A DNA stretch of 64,000 bases from positions 1 to 64,000 of the forward strand of contig CAZHEE010000004.1 in the NCBI GenBank assembly GCA_964531715.1. The letters run 5' to 3'. Every line of letters begins with the position of its first letter. Within the stretch, counting starts at the first letter, position 1. The DNA is from UBA1664 sp964531715 (GTDB lineage Bacteria > Pseudomonadota > Alphaproteobacteria > Micavibrionales > UBA1664). Under the pieces are notes generated by a model. That model had not been told where the DNA came from, searched no databases, and was given only the letters and a program-made list of their open reading frames with translations. A program made the position numbers and the translations under genes. Shown here in pieces: positions 50,875-59,319 of this stretch.

Positions 50875-51501
50875 ATGGATAATTACGAAACATACGCATT
50901 CATAGGGGCTTCAATTTCTCAAGGCTATTTTGATGAAACGGGAGGCGGTTGGGTCAGAAGACTGTTCGAAAAACTCAATCAGGATAAACCGTTGAACTAT
51001 TATTACTCCCTACATTCTCGCGCAGGCGACAGATGTTATGATCATTATTACAGGCTTTGCGGTGAGGCCATTCAACGGCAGCTTGACCATCTGATTATAG
51101 AAGTTTCAACAAATGATTTAATACGTCACGATTCACCTGATAATCAAATGAGCGTCTCGCCAACTGTTCAAATGGAGTATTGGACAAGTATATTTAATCT
51201 CGCAAAAAAGATGTTTGGTAAAATATATGTGATTAGTGCGTTGCCGAAGGATTATGGTTCCTTTCCATATTGTTATGATGATGTGAAAATTTTTTATAAT
51301 GAAGATGATATTTGCGATTATAATAAGCGTATCGAAAATCTATGTTCACTTAGCAAGCTGCCTTTTATTGATTTATATAATGACTTGAAGCAGCAGGATT
51401 ATGTGTCAACTCTACATCTCGATGGTGTGCACCCTGATACAAATGGCCATATCATGATAGCTGATTTAGTATATAAAAAGCTAAAGGAGCATGGAATTTG
51501 A
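50875..51501 (+). CDS. SGNH-family hydrolase, variant GAS block
   Basis: 208 residues, paralogous to the preceding gene. Block I reads AFIGASISQGY with Ser13 retained but the usual Asp replaced by Ala. Block III is VSTNDLIRH, and block V is LDGVHPDTNGHIMIADL, so the Asp-His pair is present. The glycine block is SLHSRAGDR. It is visibly AT-rich with many Tyr and Asp codons. It is probably a cytosolic esterase of unknown substrate. A repeat fragment and then pntAB follow. Confidence 0.8.
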   Translation: MDNYETYAFIGASISQGYFDETGGGWVRRLFEKLNQDKPLNYYYSLHSRAGDRCYDHYYRLCGEAIQRQLDHLIIEVSTNDLIRHDSPDNQMSVSPTVQMEYWTSIFNLAKKMFGKIYVISALPKDYGSFPYCYDDVKIFYNEDDICDYNKRIENLCSLSKLPFIDLYNDLKQQDYVSTLHLDGVHPDTNGHIMIADLVYKKLKEHGI

Positions 51502-51510
51502 AAAATCAAT

Positions 51511-51537
51511 CGGTATTCATCTGTGTTAATCAGTGGT
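51511..51537. repeat. Dispersed repeat fragment at SGNH-pntAB junction
   Basis: cggtattcatctgtgttaatcagtggt contains the CTGTG...AGTGGT pattern shared with copies near 17931, 57048 and 62493. It marks the boundary between the inserted hydrolase genes and pntAB. Confidence 0.45.
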
Positions 51538-51561
51538 AAAAATTAAAAAGGATTATGAGTA

Positions 51562-51990
51562 ATGACAAGTAACGAGATACAACCGCAAGCCGCAATGGAG
51601 GCTGAAGATGCGCAAACGCTGATTCAAATTATCCGTGAGCAATCGGTGAAGATGCAGGAAATGGCCAACAACATGACAGAGGCCATGATGACAACAAATA
51701 GTGATGCCGGTTTTTTCCTGACAGGTTTGACAATTTTTATACTGGCCTGCTTTGTCGGATATTACGTTGTCTGGAAGGTGACGCCCGCGCTTCATTCACC
51801 ATTGATGAGTGTCACAAACGCGATTTCATCCATCATAATTTTGGGCGGAATATTGGCCGTTGGCGCGGTTGGTGGCGGGTTTTCAGGATGGCTTGGATTT
51901 TTTGCGATTATCCTTGCCTCAATCAATATTTTCGGCGGCTTTGTCATTACACAACGCATGCTGTCCATGTTTAAAAAGAAGGGTGACTAA
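51562..51990 (+). CDS. pntAB: NAD(P) transhydrogenase subunit alpha 2
   Basis: 142 residues, the membrane part of the alpha subunit in split transhydrogenases. A hydrophilic N-terminal segment is followed by FFLTGLTIFILACFVGYYVVWKV, SPLMSVTNAISSIIILGG and two more helices. VTPALHSPLMSVTNAISS is diagnostic for PntAB/PntA domain II. It forms the proton channel with PntB. Twelve bases after its stop a toxin-antitoxin pair begins, which separates it from pntB. Confidence 0.94.
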   Translation: MTSNEIQPQAAMEAEDAQTLIQIIREQSVKMQEMANNMTEAMMTTNSDAGFFLTGLTIFILACFVGYYVVWKVTPALHSPLMSVTNAISSIIILGGILAVGAVGGGFSGWLGFFAIILASINIFGGFVITQRMLSMFKKKGD

Positions 51991-52002
51991 GGCGGCGCAT
52001 TC

Positions 52003-52305
52003 ATGAACGCATATTCCCAATCAATCATTGATAAACTTAAAGAGCTTGAACCTGTTTTGCGCGAGCAATATGGCATTACGCGCCTTCGCGTGTTCGGCTC
52101 TGTCGCACGGGGTGAGGCCGAACCGGGGAGCGATGTTGATTTGATTGCGGATTTTGAGCCTGTACCATCCCTTTTTCAATGGATGGATTACAGGCAAGCA
52201 ATGAAGGACGAAATCGGCGCGCCGGTTGATTTGCTGACTGAAAGAAGCATTGATCACTACCTTAAAAAACAGATTTTAAGTGAGGCACGCGATGTCCTCC
52301 ACTAA
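52003..52305 (+). CDS. mntA: MntA-type nucleotidyltransferase antitoxin
   Basis: 100 residues of the minimal nucleotidyltransferase family. The motif GSVARGEAEPGSDVDL supplies Gly-Ser and the acidic pair Asp44/Asp46, and Asp76 in APVDLLTE is the third metal ligand. In MntA-HepT modules this enzyme AMPylates a Tyr of the HEPN toxin and inactivates it. The downstream hepT gene overlaps its 3' end by 14 bp. It sits inside the pnt operon with a normal 12-bp spacing. Confidence 0.92.
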   Translation: MNAYSQSIIDKLKELEPVLREQYGITRLRVFGSVARGEAEPGSDVDLIADFEPVPSLFQWMDYRQAMKDEIGAPVDLLTERSIDHYLKKQILSEARDVLH

Positions 52306-52654
52306 AGGCAAAAACTGGCAGCTTCGCATAATGCATATAATGGATGCTATAGAATCTATTATGGATTACACGAAGAATATGACATGTGAGGAATTTACTG
52401 AAAATAGTTTGGTTCAGGATGCCATCCTCAGAAATTTTCAAATTATTGGGGAAGCCTCAAAGCATATACCTGAAGATTTTAAGACCGCGTATCCCAATAT
52501 TGCATGGCGGCATATGGCGGGATTTAGGGATATTATAATTCATGATTATGATAATTTAGATGAAATATCAGTTTGGCGAACAATATCAGAAGATTTGCCA
52601 CCGCTTTGTACCCAACTTAAAACTATTCCGATTGATAAAAAGGATTTTCAATAA
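52292..52654 (+). CDS. hepT: HepT-type HEPN toxin (DUF86)
   Basis: 120 residues from the ATG at 52292; a GTG 12 bp earlier is possible. Helical HEPN protein with NFQIIGEASKHIP in the middle and the catalytic RNase motif Arg79-x4-His84-x-Tyr86 (RDIIIHDY). The Tyr of this motif is the one AMPylated by MntA in characterised pairs. It should cleave RNA when free of its antitoxin. Its TAA shares one base with the pntB ATG, and an AAGGA in its last codons can serve pntB, so the toxin and transhydrogenase beta are translationally linked. Confidence 0.92.
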   Translation: MSSTKGKNWQLRIMHIMDAIESIMDYTKNMTCEEFTENSLVQDAILRNFQIIGEASKHIPEDFKTAYPNIAWRHMAGFRDIIIHDYDNLDEISVWRTISEDLPPLCTQLKTIPIDKKDFQ

Positions 52655-54048
52655 TGGATACATTCACTTCACTGGCTTATTTGATCGCGGCGGTCTTGTT
52701 CATTCTCTCTATTCGGGGTTTGTCTTCGCCCGAAACTGCGCGCAAGGGTATCACGCTTGGCATAACGGGCATGGTGATTGCCATCGTTGCGACCTTGTTA
52801 ATGGAACAAGTCGAGGCGTTCTTTATGCCAATGCTGGCCATTGCCATTGGCGGAACAATCGGTACAGTGATCGCAAAGCGCGTGGATTTCAGGAATCTGC
52901 CGCAACTTGTCGCGCTTTTTAATGCTTTGGTCGGTTTGGCCGCTGTTCTGCTTGGCCTTGCAACCTATTTCAACCCTGTTGCTTACGGTATCGGCTTACC
53001 TGATAATATCAGGCTCAATTCTCTGTTTGAGCTTTCAATCGGAACGGTTATCGGCGCGGTGACATTTACGGGTTCAATCATTGCCTTTGGAAAGTTACAG
53101 GGCTTGATTTCAGGCAAGCCGTTGACATTTACGGGCCAGCATAAATTAAATGCGGCGCTTGGCATATTAATGCTTGTTTTCATCCTTGTTTTCTGCGCAA
53201 CGCAGGATATGACGACCTTGTTATTAATTGTGGCGATTGCGTTCGCGCTCGGTATTCTGCTCATCATTCCGATTGGCGGTGCGGATATGCCTGTCATCAT
53301 CTCGATGCTTAATTCCTATTCGGGTTGGGCGGCCGTGGGTGTCGGGTTTACAATGCAAAACACGTTGCTGATCATCACAGGTGCGCTTGTGGGGGCAAGC
53401 GGCGCCATCCTCTCCTATATCATGTGTAAAGGCATGAACAGATCGTTCCTCAATGTTGTGCTTGGCGGCTTTGGCGGTGATGAGGCAGGGGAGAATTCTA
53501 TCGCCGCTGTGGCAGGGGACCGCCCCGTCAAAATCGGCAGTGCCGAAGATGCAGGCTTCATCATGAAAAATGCCTCTAGCGTTATTATAGTACCGGGATA
53601 CGGTATGGCGGTGGCTCAGGCTCAACATGCGGTGCGCGAGATGGTTGACTTGCTTAAAAAAGAAGGCGTTAAGGTGCGCTATGCCATTCATCCTGTGGCT
53701 GGACGGATGCCGGGGCATATGAATGTGCTGCTCGCGGAGGCGAACGTGCCTTATGATGAGGTGTTGGAATTGGACGATATTAATCGTGATTTTGCGCAAA
53801 CCGATGTGGCCTTCGTCATTGGGGCAAATGATATCACCAACCCCGCGGCAAAAACTGACCCCGGCTCCCCGATCTATGGAATGCCCGTGTTGGACGTTGA
53901 GAAGGCAAAGACTGTCCTTTTCGTGAAACGCTCGCTCGGCACAGGCTATGCCGGTGTGGACAATCCGTTGTTTTTCAATGATAATACAATGATGCTCCTC
54001 GGTGATGCGAAGCAAATGTCCGAAAATATCATCAAGGCAATGGAATAA
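52654..54048 (+). CDS. pntB: NAD(P) transhydrogenase subunit beta
   Basis: 464 residues. About eight or nine membrane helices (domain II) end near 270, followed by the NADP(H)-binding domain III with PGYGMAVAQAQHAVREMVDL, YAIHPVAGRMPGHMNVLLAE and a VIGANDITNPAAKTDPGSP loop. It completes the proton-translocating transhydrogenase with PntAA and PntAB. The start codon overlaps the hepT stop by one base. LemA begins 16 bp downstream. Confidence 0.97.
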   Translation: MDTFTSLAYLIAAVLFILSIRGLSSPETARKGITLGITGMVIAIVATLLMEQVEAFFMPMLAIAIGGTIGTVIAKRVDFRNLPQLVALFNALVGLAAVLLGLATYFNPVAYGIGLPDNIRLNSLFELSIGTVIGAVTFTGSIIAFGKLQGLISGKPLTFTGQHKLNAALGILMLVFILVFCATQDMTTLLLIVAIAFALGILLIIPIGGADMPVIISMLNSYSGWAAVGVGFTMQNTLLIITGALVGASGAILSYIMCKGMNRSFLNVVLGGFGGDEAGENSIAAVAGDRPVKIGSAEDAGFIMKNASSVIIVPGYGMAVAQAQHAVREMVDLLKKEGVKVRYAIHPVAGRMPGHMNVLLAEANVPYDEVLELDDINRDFAQTDVAFVIGANDITNPAAKTDPGSPIYGMPVLDVEKAKTVLFVKRSLGTGYAGVDNPLFFNDNTMMLLGDAKQMSENIIKAME

Positions 54049-54064
54049 AAGAAGGAAAAATTTC

Positions 54065-54634
54065 ATGGAATTACTGATTATACTTGGTGTTATCGCCCTA
54101 TTGGTGGTTATGGTTGTCATTATCTATAACCGCTTGGTGGCTTTACGCCAAACGCGGGAACAAGCATTCGCTGATATTGATGTTCAATTGAAACAGCGGT
54201 TTGACCTTATTCCCAATTTACTGGAAACCGTTAAAGGCTATGCATCCCACGAAAAGGAAGTTTTGCAAGATGTAACGGCGGCACGTGCAGGTGTCAGTCA
54301 GGCCGCCGACGGTTCGCTTAATAATCGTATCAAGGCTGAAAATCAGTTATCGGGGGCGCTCATGAATTTATTCGCAGTTGCCGAGAATTATCCTGACCTC
54401 AAGGCCGATGCAAATTATCGCCAGTTTATGAGTGAATTATCGGATATCGAAAATAAAATTGCCGCCGCCCGACGGTTCTTCAATAATGCAACGTCCGAGC
54501 TGAATACAGCGATTGAGCAGTTTCCGGCTGTTTTATTTGCAAGCAAATTCGGTTTTACAAAACAGGAGTTTTTTGAAATTGAAGATGCCGATCGTGAGGC
54601 TCATGAAAAAACCCCGAACGTTAAATTTGATTAA
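54065..54634 (+). CDS. LemA family protein
   Basis: 189 residues from the ATG at 54065, which has an AAGAAGGA ribosome binding site; the frame extends upstream into pntB but that part is not LemA-like. One N-terminal membrane helix (about 3-25) precedes the conserved FDLIPNLLETVKGYASHEKE region and NYPDLKADANYRQFMSELSD followed by IENKIAAARRFFN. LemA proteins are membrane-tethered helical bundles of uncertain function, often encoded beside M48 proteases, as here. Confidence 0.93.
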   Translation: MELLIILGVIALLVVMVVIIYNRLVALRQTREQAFADIDVQLKQRFDLIPNLLETVKGYASHEKEVLQDVTAARAGVSQAADGSLNNRIKAENQLSGALMNLFAVAENYPDLKADANYRQFMSELSDIENKIAAARRFFNNATSELNTAIEQFPAVLFASKFGFTKQEFFEIEDADREAHEKTPNVKFD

Positions 54635-54643
54635 TCGATATTG

Positions 54644-55711
54644 ATGGCGTTCTCGCAAACCGGTCTGAAAACACATATCTGGAATAACAACCTAAAATCT
54701 TTCATGATTTTGGGTTTTTATCCTATCTTGATATTACTTTGCTTCTGGATGTTTGCTTTTGTTATCGGTGTGTTCTTCTCAACTGAAAATCAAACCGAGG
54801 CAACCGATATCAGTGTTGCGTTAGATATTACAAACAGTATTTTTGCAAATTACTGGCTTTGGATTATTCTCGTTTGCGTTGCATGGTTTGGTGTTTCATA
54901 CTTTTTTCATGGGCGTATGGTGCGTAAACTTGCCGTTTCGCATCCTGTCACGCGAAAAGATGAGCCAGAGCTTTACAACATGCTTGAGAATATGAGCATT
55001 GAGGCAGGGGTCACTATGCCGAAGATTGAGATTATCGAGACACACGCGCGAAATGCATTTGCGAGCGGTATTAACCCTCAAACATTTACCGTGACCGTAA
55101 CGAGGGGCCTGATGAACAGCCTGACGAAAGAAGAATTAAAGGCCGTTCTCGCGCATGAATTGACCCATATCCTCAATCGCGATGTTCGATTAATGATTAT
55201 CACAATTATATTTACAGGGTTATTTGCATTCGCCGCACAGTTGACATGGCGCGCCATTCGCTATCGCGTGTTTTTTAATTCAAACAAACGTAGTAAAACC
55301 GACCCACGCGTTATATTTATAATTTTAATTGCCGCGGCAATCTTATCGCTTGGCTATCTTGCGACATTGGTGATGCGCTTTGCAATTTCCAGAAAACGTG
55401 AATATATGGCGGATGCTGGCGCGATTGAGCTGACAAAAAATCCTGAGGCGATGATGAATGCCCTCAGGCGAATTAATAATCGTGCCGATATTCCCGAAAG
55501 CACGCAAGATATTGCAATGATGTGCATTGAAAATGCAAAGCCGCTTTTAGGGTTTTTCAGAACCCATCCCCCTATCGAACAACGTATTGAGGCGATTGCA
55601 CGGACAAATAATATATCAATGCCGACAGAATTATCACTCCCTCCAATAAACCAAGGAAAAATTGAGTCGAAACAGACAAATCCATGGCTAATCAGAAACC
55701 GCCGGCCATGA
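54644..55711 (+). CDS. HtpX-like M48 metalloprotease
   Basis: 355 residues from the ATG at 54644. Membrane helices lie near 22-45, 64-85, 184-204 and 227-248. The zinc site is AVLAHELTHILNRDV (HExxH), with the third ligand Glu in AISRKREYMADAGAIEL. The C-terminus has GFFRTHPPIEQRIEAI, usual for HtpX. It is an inner-membrane quality-control protease with its active site on the cytoplasmic side. It follows lemA by 9 bp. Its stop overlaps a downstream hydrolase ATG. Confidence 0.92.
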   Translation: MAFSQTGLKTHIWNNNLKSFMILGFYPILILLCFWMFAFVIGVFFSTENQTEATDISVALDITNSIFANYWLWIILVCVAWFGVSYFFHGRMVRKLAVSHPVTRKDEPELYNMLENMSIEAGVTMPKIEIIETHARNAFASGINPQTFTVTVTRGLMNSLTKEELKAVLAHELTHILNRDVRLMIITIIFTGLFAFAAQLTWRAIRYRVFFNSNKRSKTDPRVIFIILIAAAILSLGYLATLVMRFAISRKREYMADAGAIELTKNPEAMMNALRRINNRADIPESTQDIAMMCIENAKPLLGFFRTHPPIEQRIEAIARTNNISMPTELSLPPINQGKIESKQTNPWLIRNRRP

Positions 55712-56649
55712 ATGACAAAATAGAAAAACTTCTCACGCCGCCGCATGACTGGCAATGGGGTGAGTTTTTTAATCAAGAGGGGCAAAAATTCCGTTATGGC
55801 TGGAATTGCCCTAAGGATGCGAAAGCCTTAATTATAATCCTTGAAGGGCGGACGGAAACAGCCGAAGAATATTTCGAAAATATTCGTGACCTGAATGCGC
55901 AGGGCTATGCCTGCGCGATTATGGATTGGCAAGGGCAAGGGCTGTCTTATCGCTATGGCGATGATAACACGCGCCATCATTCGGAAGGTTTTGAGAAAAA
56001 TATTGAAGATTTTCATAGTTTTATGAAAGAATTGATAGAAATAAAGCTTTATCAAAGCCTGCCTAAAATCATGCTTGCCCACTCGATGGGCGGGATGATA
56101 GGGCTTCATATTTTAGCAGGAGAGTATGGTAATAAATTTGAAAAAGCCTGTCTCGTTGCCCCAATGCTTGGGCTAAAGCCTAAAATTCTGATTAATATCG
56201 TGGCAAATTCGTCCTTAAAAATAATAGAACGGTTAAATCGTATCGATCGCCATGCCTTCGGACAGAAAAAATGGAATGAGCTTTACGCGAATATTGCGAA
56301 GTATAAAGTGTCCAGTGACCCTGTCAGACGCGAAGTCCAACCTTGTCTCTTCCGCACGCGCCCTGAATTACAATGCGGTGGTGTGACGTTCGGCTGGGTT
56401 TCGGAAGCCTTGAAAAGTATGAAGCAACTTCAAAATCATGGCTATTGTAGCCACATTCAAATACCGGTTTTCATGGCATTGGCAGGGGCGGATGCGGTTG
56501 TTGATAATAAAGAAGCAAAAAAAGTGGCGGCTTGCCTCCCTGACTGCGTGCTAAAAACATATGCAAAGGCACAACATCAACCCCATCGCGAGAAAGATAC
56601 AATCCGTGAAGAGTTTTTTAACGATTTTCATGCTTTTATTGAAGGGTAG
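55708..56649 (+). CDS. Lysophospholipase-like alpha/beta hydrolase
   Basis: 313 residues from the ATG that overlaps the htpX-like stop (ATGA); an ATG 24 bp earlier is also possible. Serine hydrolase of the monoacylglycerol lipase/PldB group: ILEGRTETAEEYFENI, MDWQGQGLSYR, nucleophile elbow LAHSMGGM (Ala replaces the common Gly), a catalytic Asp in ALAGADAVVD and His in KAQHQPHREKDTI. There is no signal peptide. It likely hydrolyses lipid esters at the membrane face; substrate unknown. Confidence 0.85.
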   Translation: MNDKIEKLLTPPHDWQWGEFFNQEGQKFRYGWNCPKDAKALIIILEGRTETAEEYFENIRDLNAQGYACAIMDWQGQGLSYRYGDDNTRHHSEGFEKNIEDFHSFMKELIEIKLYQSLPKIMLAHSMGGMIGLHILAGEYGNKFEKACLVAPMLGLKPKILINIVANSSLKIIERLNRIDRHAFGQKKWNELYANIAKYKVSSDPVRREVQPCLFRTRPELQCGGVTFGWVSEALKSMKQLQNHGYCSHIQIPVFMALAGADAVVDNKEAKKVAACLPDCVLKTYAKAQHQPHREKDTIREEFFNDFHAFIEG

Positions 56650-56721
56650 ATGTGAAAGCAATTTGACAGGCGATGAAAGCTTGCTAAACTCATTTTAATA
56701 AATTAATTTAGGATAAAAATC

Positions 56722-56943
56722 ATGAGCCTTGAATATAAACGATTAAGCGACCGCATTCTTTTCGCACTTGAATTATCGGTTGAGCAGCAGGATTTGCCGA
56801 TTTCAAAGGATTTGGTTGCCGCGATGGAAAAATCAATCACACGCGCATCTGGCGGTAAAGATTTTGTTGAGCGACGCGAGCTTGCCCCGGAATATGATGC
56901 CGTCTTAACGCAGTATGAAACATTGCGCGATAAAGAAGGTTAG
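56722..56943 (+). CDS. Small conserved-looking hypothetical protein
   Basis: 73 residues, with a good AGGATAAAA ribosome binding site 8-11 nt before the ATG. It is charged and helical (DRILFALELSVEQQDL, PISKDLVAAMEKSITRAS) with no membrane segment or Cys. No family recognised. It stands alone between the hydrolase and a repeat-rich gap. Confidence 0.6.
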   Translation: MSLEYKRLSDRILFALELSVEQQDLPISKDLVAAMEKSITRASGGKDFVERRELAPEYDAVLTQYETLRDKEG

Positions 56944-57000
56944 TAGCTTCTTAATTTTTTACATAATTTTGTTTATTATAAAAACTTAATTATATTTTAA

Positions 57001-57180
57001 CGCGAAGCTCACGAAGAGATTAAAGTAGTCGCGAAGATGCGTTTAAAACTCTGTGACCTCTGCGTTCTCTGTGGTAAAAAAATTAATTTGTTAAGCCCCT
57101 CATCCGGCTCACTATGTTCGCCACCTTCTCCCAAGGGAGAGGGGATATCACCAAGTCCTTAGTGTGCTTAGTGTTAAAAA
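57001..57180. repeat. Cluster of dispersed repeat fragments
   Basis: The gap before the ligA stop holds three repeat pieces: aactctgtgacctctgcgttctctgtggtaaa (57048-57079), cccctcatccgg...ccttctcccaagggagagggg (57096-57144, hairpin-forming and related to 39470-39516), and ccttagtgtgcttagtgttaaaa (57157-57179). The first and last share the CTnTGnG...GTGnTAAA pattern seen near 17931 and 62493. No gene was seen in this 270-bp gap. Confidence 0.6.
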
Positions 57181-57213
57181 TTGTATATATAATATGTCCT
57201 GAAATAACAGTTT

Positions 57214-59238
57214 TTATAATTTTTGTTCTAAAACATCATCCTCTGATAGAATAGTGACACCAAGCTCTGTCGCTTTTTTAAGCTTAGACCCCGCATCTGC
57301 GCCTGCAATCAAATAATCAGTTTTTGCGCTGACCGAGCCTGACACTTTCGCGCCAAGTTTTTCCAGCCGCGCTTTTGCCTCTGCGCGTGATAGTGTCGGT
57401 AGCGTACCTGTCAGCACAACTATTTTCCCTGTAAATAAACTCTCGGTTGTTTGAACAGCTTCATAATCCCGAATTTTGAGTTGAGCCTGTAAATCCGCCA
57501 AAACTTGCCGATTATGATCTTCGGCGAAAAAGGCGATAATATCTTTCGCAACGGCAGGGCCGATATCTTCAATAGCCATTAAATCATCATGGCTCAATGG
57601 CTTCATCAGATTATCAAGCGAGATATAAGTCTCCGCCAAACGTTTGGCCGTGGCCTGCCCGACCTGCCGAATACCAAGCGCGTAGATAAAGCGATGCAGC
57701 TCAATCTCACGCTTATCCTCAATCGCATTGAAAAGTTTTTGAGCCGACTGCGCGCCCCAGCCTTCCTTATTTTTTAACGGTGTGAGCGATTTTTTATCGT
57801 GTTCAGCCAATTTAAAAATTTCGGCAGGGGACTTAATCAATCCATCTTCCCAGAATTGTTTGATGACTTTATCGCCCATACCGTCAATATCGAATGCGGC
57901 TTTTGAAACGAAATGTTTAAGCCTCTCAACGGCTTGCGCCTCACAAATAAGCCCACCCTGACAACGGCGTACCGCTTCATCTTCCTCGCGCATGGCATCC
58001 GATCCGCATATCGGGCAGCGTGTCGGGAAGGCGAAAGGCTCGCTATTATCCGCATGCTCAAGAGATTCGGTAATTTTCGGAATAACATCGCCTGCACGTT
58101 CGATGCGGACTTTATCGCCAATATGGATGTTTTTGCGTGCGATTTCATCCTCGTTATGGAGGGTTGCACGGCTGACCACCACGCCGCCGACCGTGATGGG
58201 TTCTAACTCAGCAACGGGGGTAAGCGCGCCCGTCCTTCCGACCTGAATCGTGATATCTTTGAGGATTGTAATGGCTTGTTCAGCCGGAAATTTATGAGCA
58301 ATGGCCCAGCGCGGGGCGCGACTGACAAAGCCTAAACGCTCCTGCAAGGTCAAGTCATTGACCTTGTAAACGATACCGTCAATATCGTAATCAAGGTCTG
58401 GGCGGATGGTCATGATATGCGCGTAATAGCGCATAAGCCCCTCAATATCACTTTCAAGCACAACGGGGTTAGGCACCTCAAACCCGTAATTTTGTAAAGC
58501 CTCACGGATACCCATTTGAGTATCGGCAATCGGTTCCGAGACTTCTCCCAAGGCATAACCGAAAAATTTAAGGTTTCGTTTGGCCGTGATAGCAGGGTCT
58601 AACTGCCTTAGAGAGCCTGCCGCCGCGTTGCGCGGATTGGCAAAAAGTGCCTGACCTGTTGCCTCGCGCTCTTTATTCAAAGCTTCAAAAGAGGCGGTCG
58701 GCATATAAACTTCACCCCGCACTTCAATGATGTCAGGGGCATTATCGGGCAGTGTTTGCGGTATGTTTGATATTGTACGAATATTGGCGGTAATATCCTC
58801 GCCAACCTGCCCGTCACCTCGTGTTGCGGCGGAAACAAGCCTTCCGTCCTCATATCGGATGGAACAGGATGAACCGTCAATTTTTTGCTCTGCAAAAATA
58901 TCTATTATCTCAACGGAAAGGAACTTTTTTACGCGAGTGATAAAATCACGAACATCCTCTTCATTAAAGGCATTGCCGAGGGAGAGCATGGGCAGCGCAT
59001 GCGTGATTTTTGAAAAACCCTCCTTTATGTCACTGCCGACTTTCTGGCTTTCATCGGTGATAAGGTCAGGGTAAGCGTTTTCTATTTGTTCCAATTCACG
59101 ACGAAGTTTATCATATGCGGCATCAGTAATCTCGGGTGAATCATGCGTATGATATAATGAATCATGATGGCGGATTTCTTTAAGGAGTTCACTATGTCGC
59201 GCCTTTGCATCTTCTTTGGATAAGTCAAATAAGGTCAT
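57214..59238 (-). CDS. ligA: NAD-dependent DNA ligase
   Basis: 674 residues, full length. The N-terminal NAD-binding Ia domain has HDSPEITDAAYDKLRREL, and the adenylated lysine lies in EQKIDGSSCSIRYEDG (Ile where Leu is common). The OB fold, a Cys4 zinc finger (CPICGSD...CQGGLICEAQ), helix-hairpin-helix repeats and a C-terminal BRCT domain (from about 597) follow. It seals nicks in replication and repair. In the usual lpxC-bamD-recN-ligA order it is here separated from recN by an opposite-strand peptidase gene. Confidence 0.97.
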   Translation of the reverse strand: MTLFDLSKEDAKARHSELLKEIRHHDSLYHTHDSPEITDAAYDKLRRELEQIENAYPDLITDESQKVGSDIKEGFSKITHALPMLSLGNAFNEEDVRDFITRVKKFLSVEIIDIFAEQKIDGSSCSIRYEDGRLVSAATRGDGQVGEDITANIRTISNIPQTLPDNAPDIIEVRGEVYMPTASFEALNKEREATGQALFANPRNAAAGSLRQLDPAITAKRNLKFFGYALGEVSEPIADTQMGIREALQNYGFEVPNPVVLESDIEGLMRYYAHIMTIRPDLDYDIDGIVYKVNDLTLQERLGFVSRAPRWAIAHKFPAEQAITILKDITIQVGRTGALTPVAELEPITVGGVVVSRATLHNEDEIARKNIHIGDKVRIERAGDVIPKITESLEHADNSEPFAFPTRCPICGSDAMREEDEAVRRCQGGLICEAQAVERLKHFVSKAAFDIDGMGDKVIKQFWEDGLIKSPAEIFKLAEHDKKSLTPLKNKEGWGAQSAQKLFNAIEDKREIELHRFIYALGIRQVGQATAKRLAETYISLDNLMKPLSHDDLMAIEDIGPAVAKDIIAFFAEDHNRQVLADLQAQLKIRDYEAVQTTESLFTGKIVVLTGTLPTLSRAEAKARLEKLGAKVSGSVSAKTDYLIAGADAGSKLKKATELGVTILSEDDVLEQKL

Positions 59239-59319
59239 GAGTGATATATAGCAATTTTATTTACAATTTTCTTGATTTTTGTTTTCTTAAATGTTTATAA
59301 ACATAAAAAGGATTTATTT

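Noticed and set aside
53224..54120. 298-codon open frame opposite pntB
   Set aside because: It lies antisense to a well-supported PntB, is His/Arg-rich in the manner of antisense frames and shows no domain.
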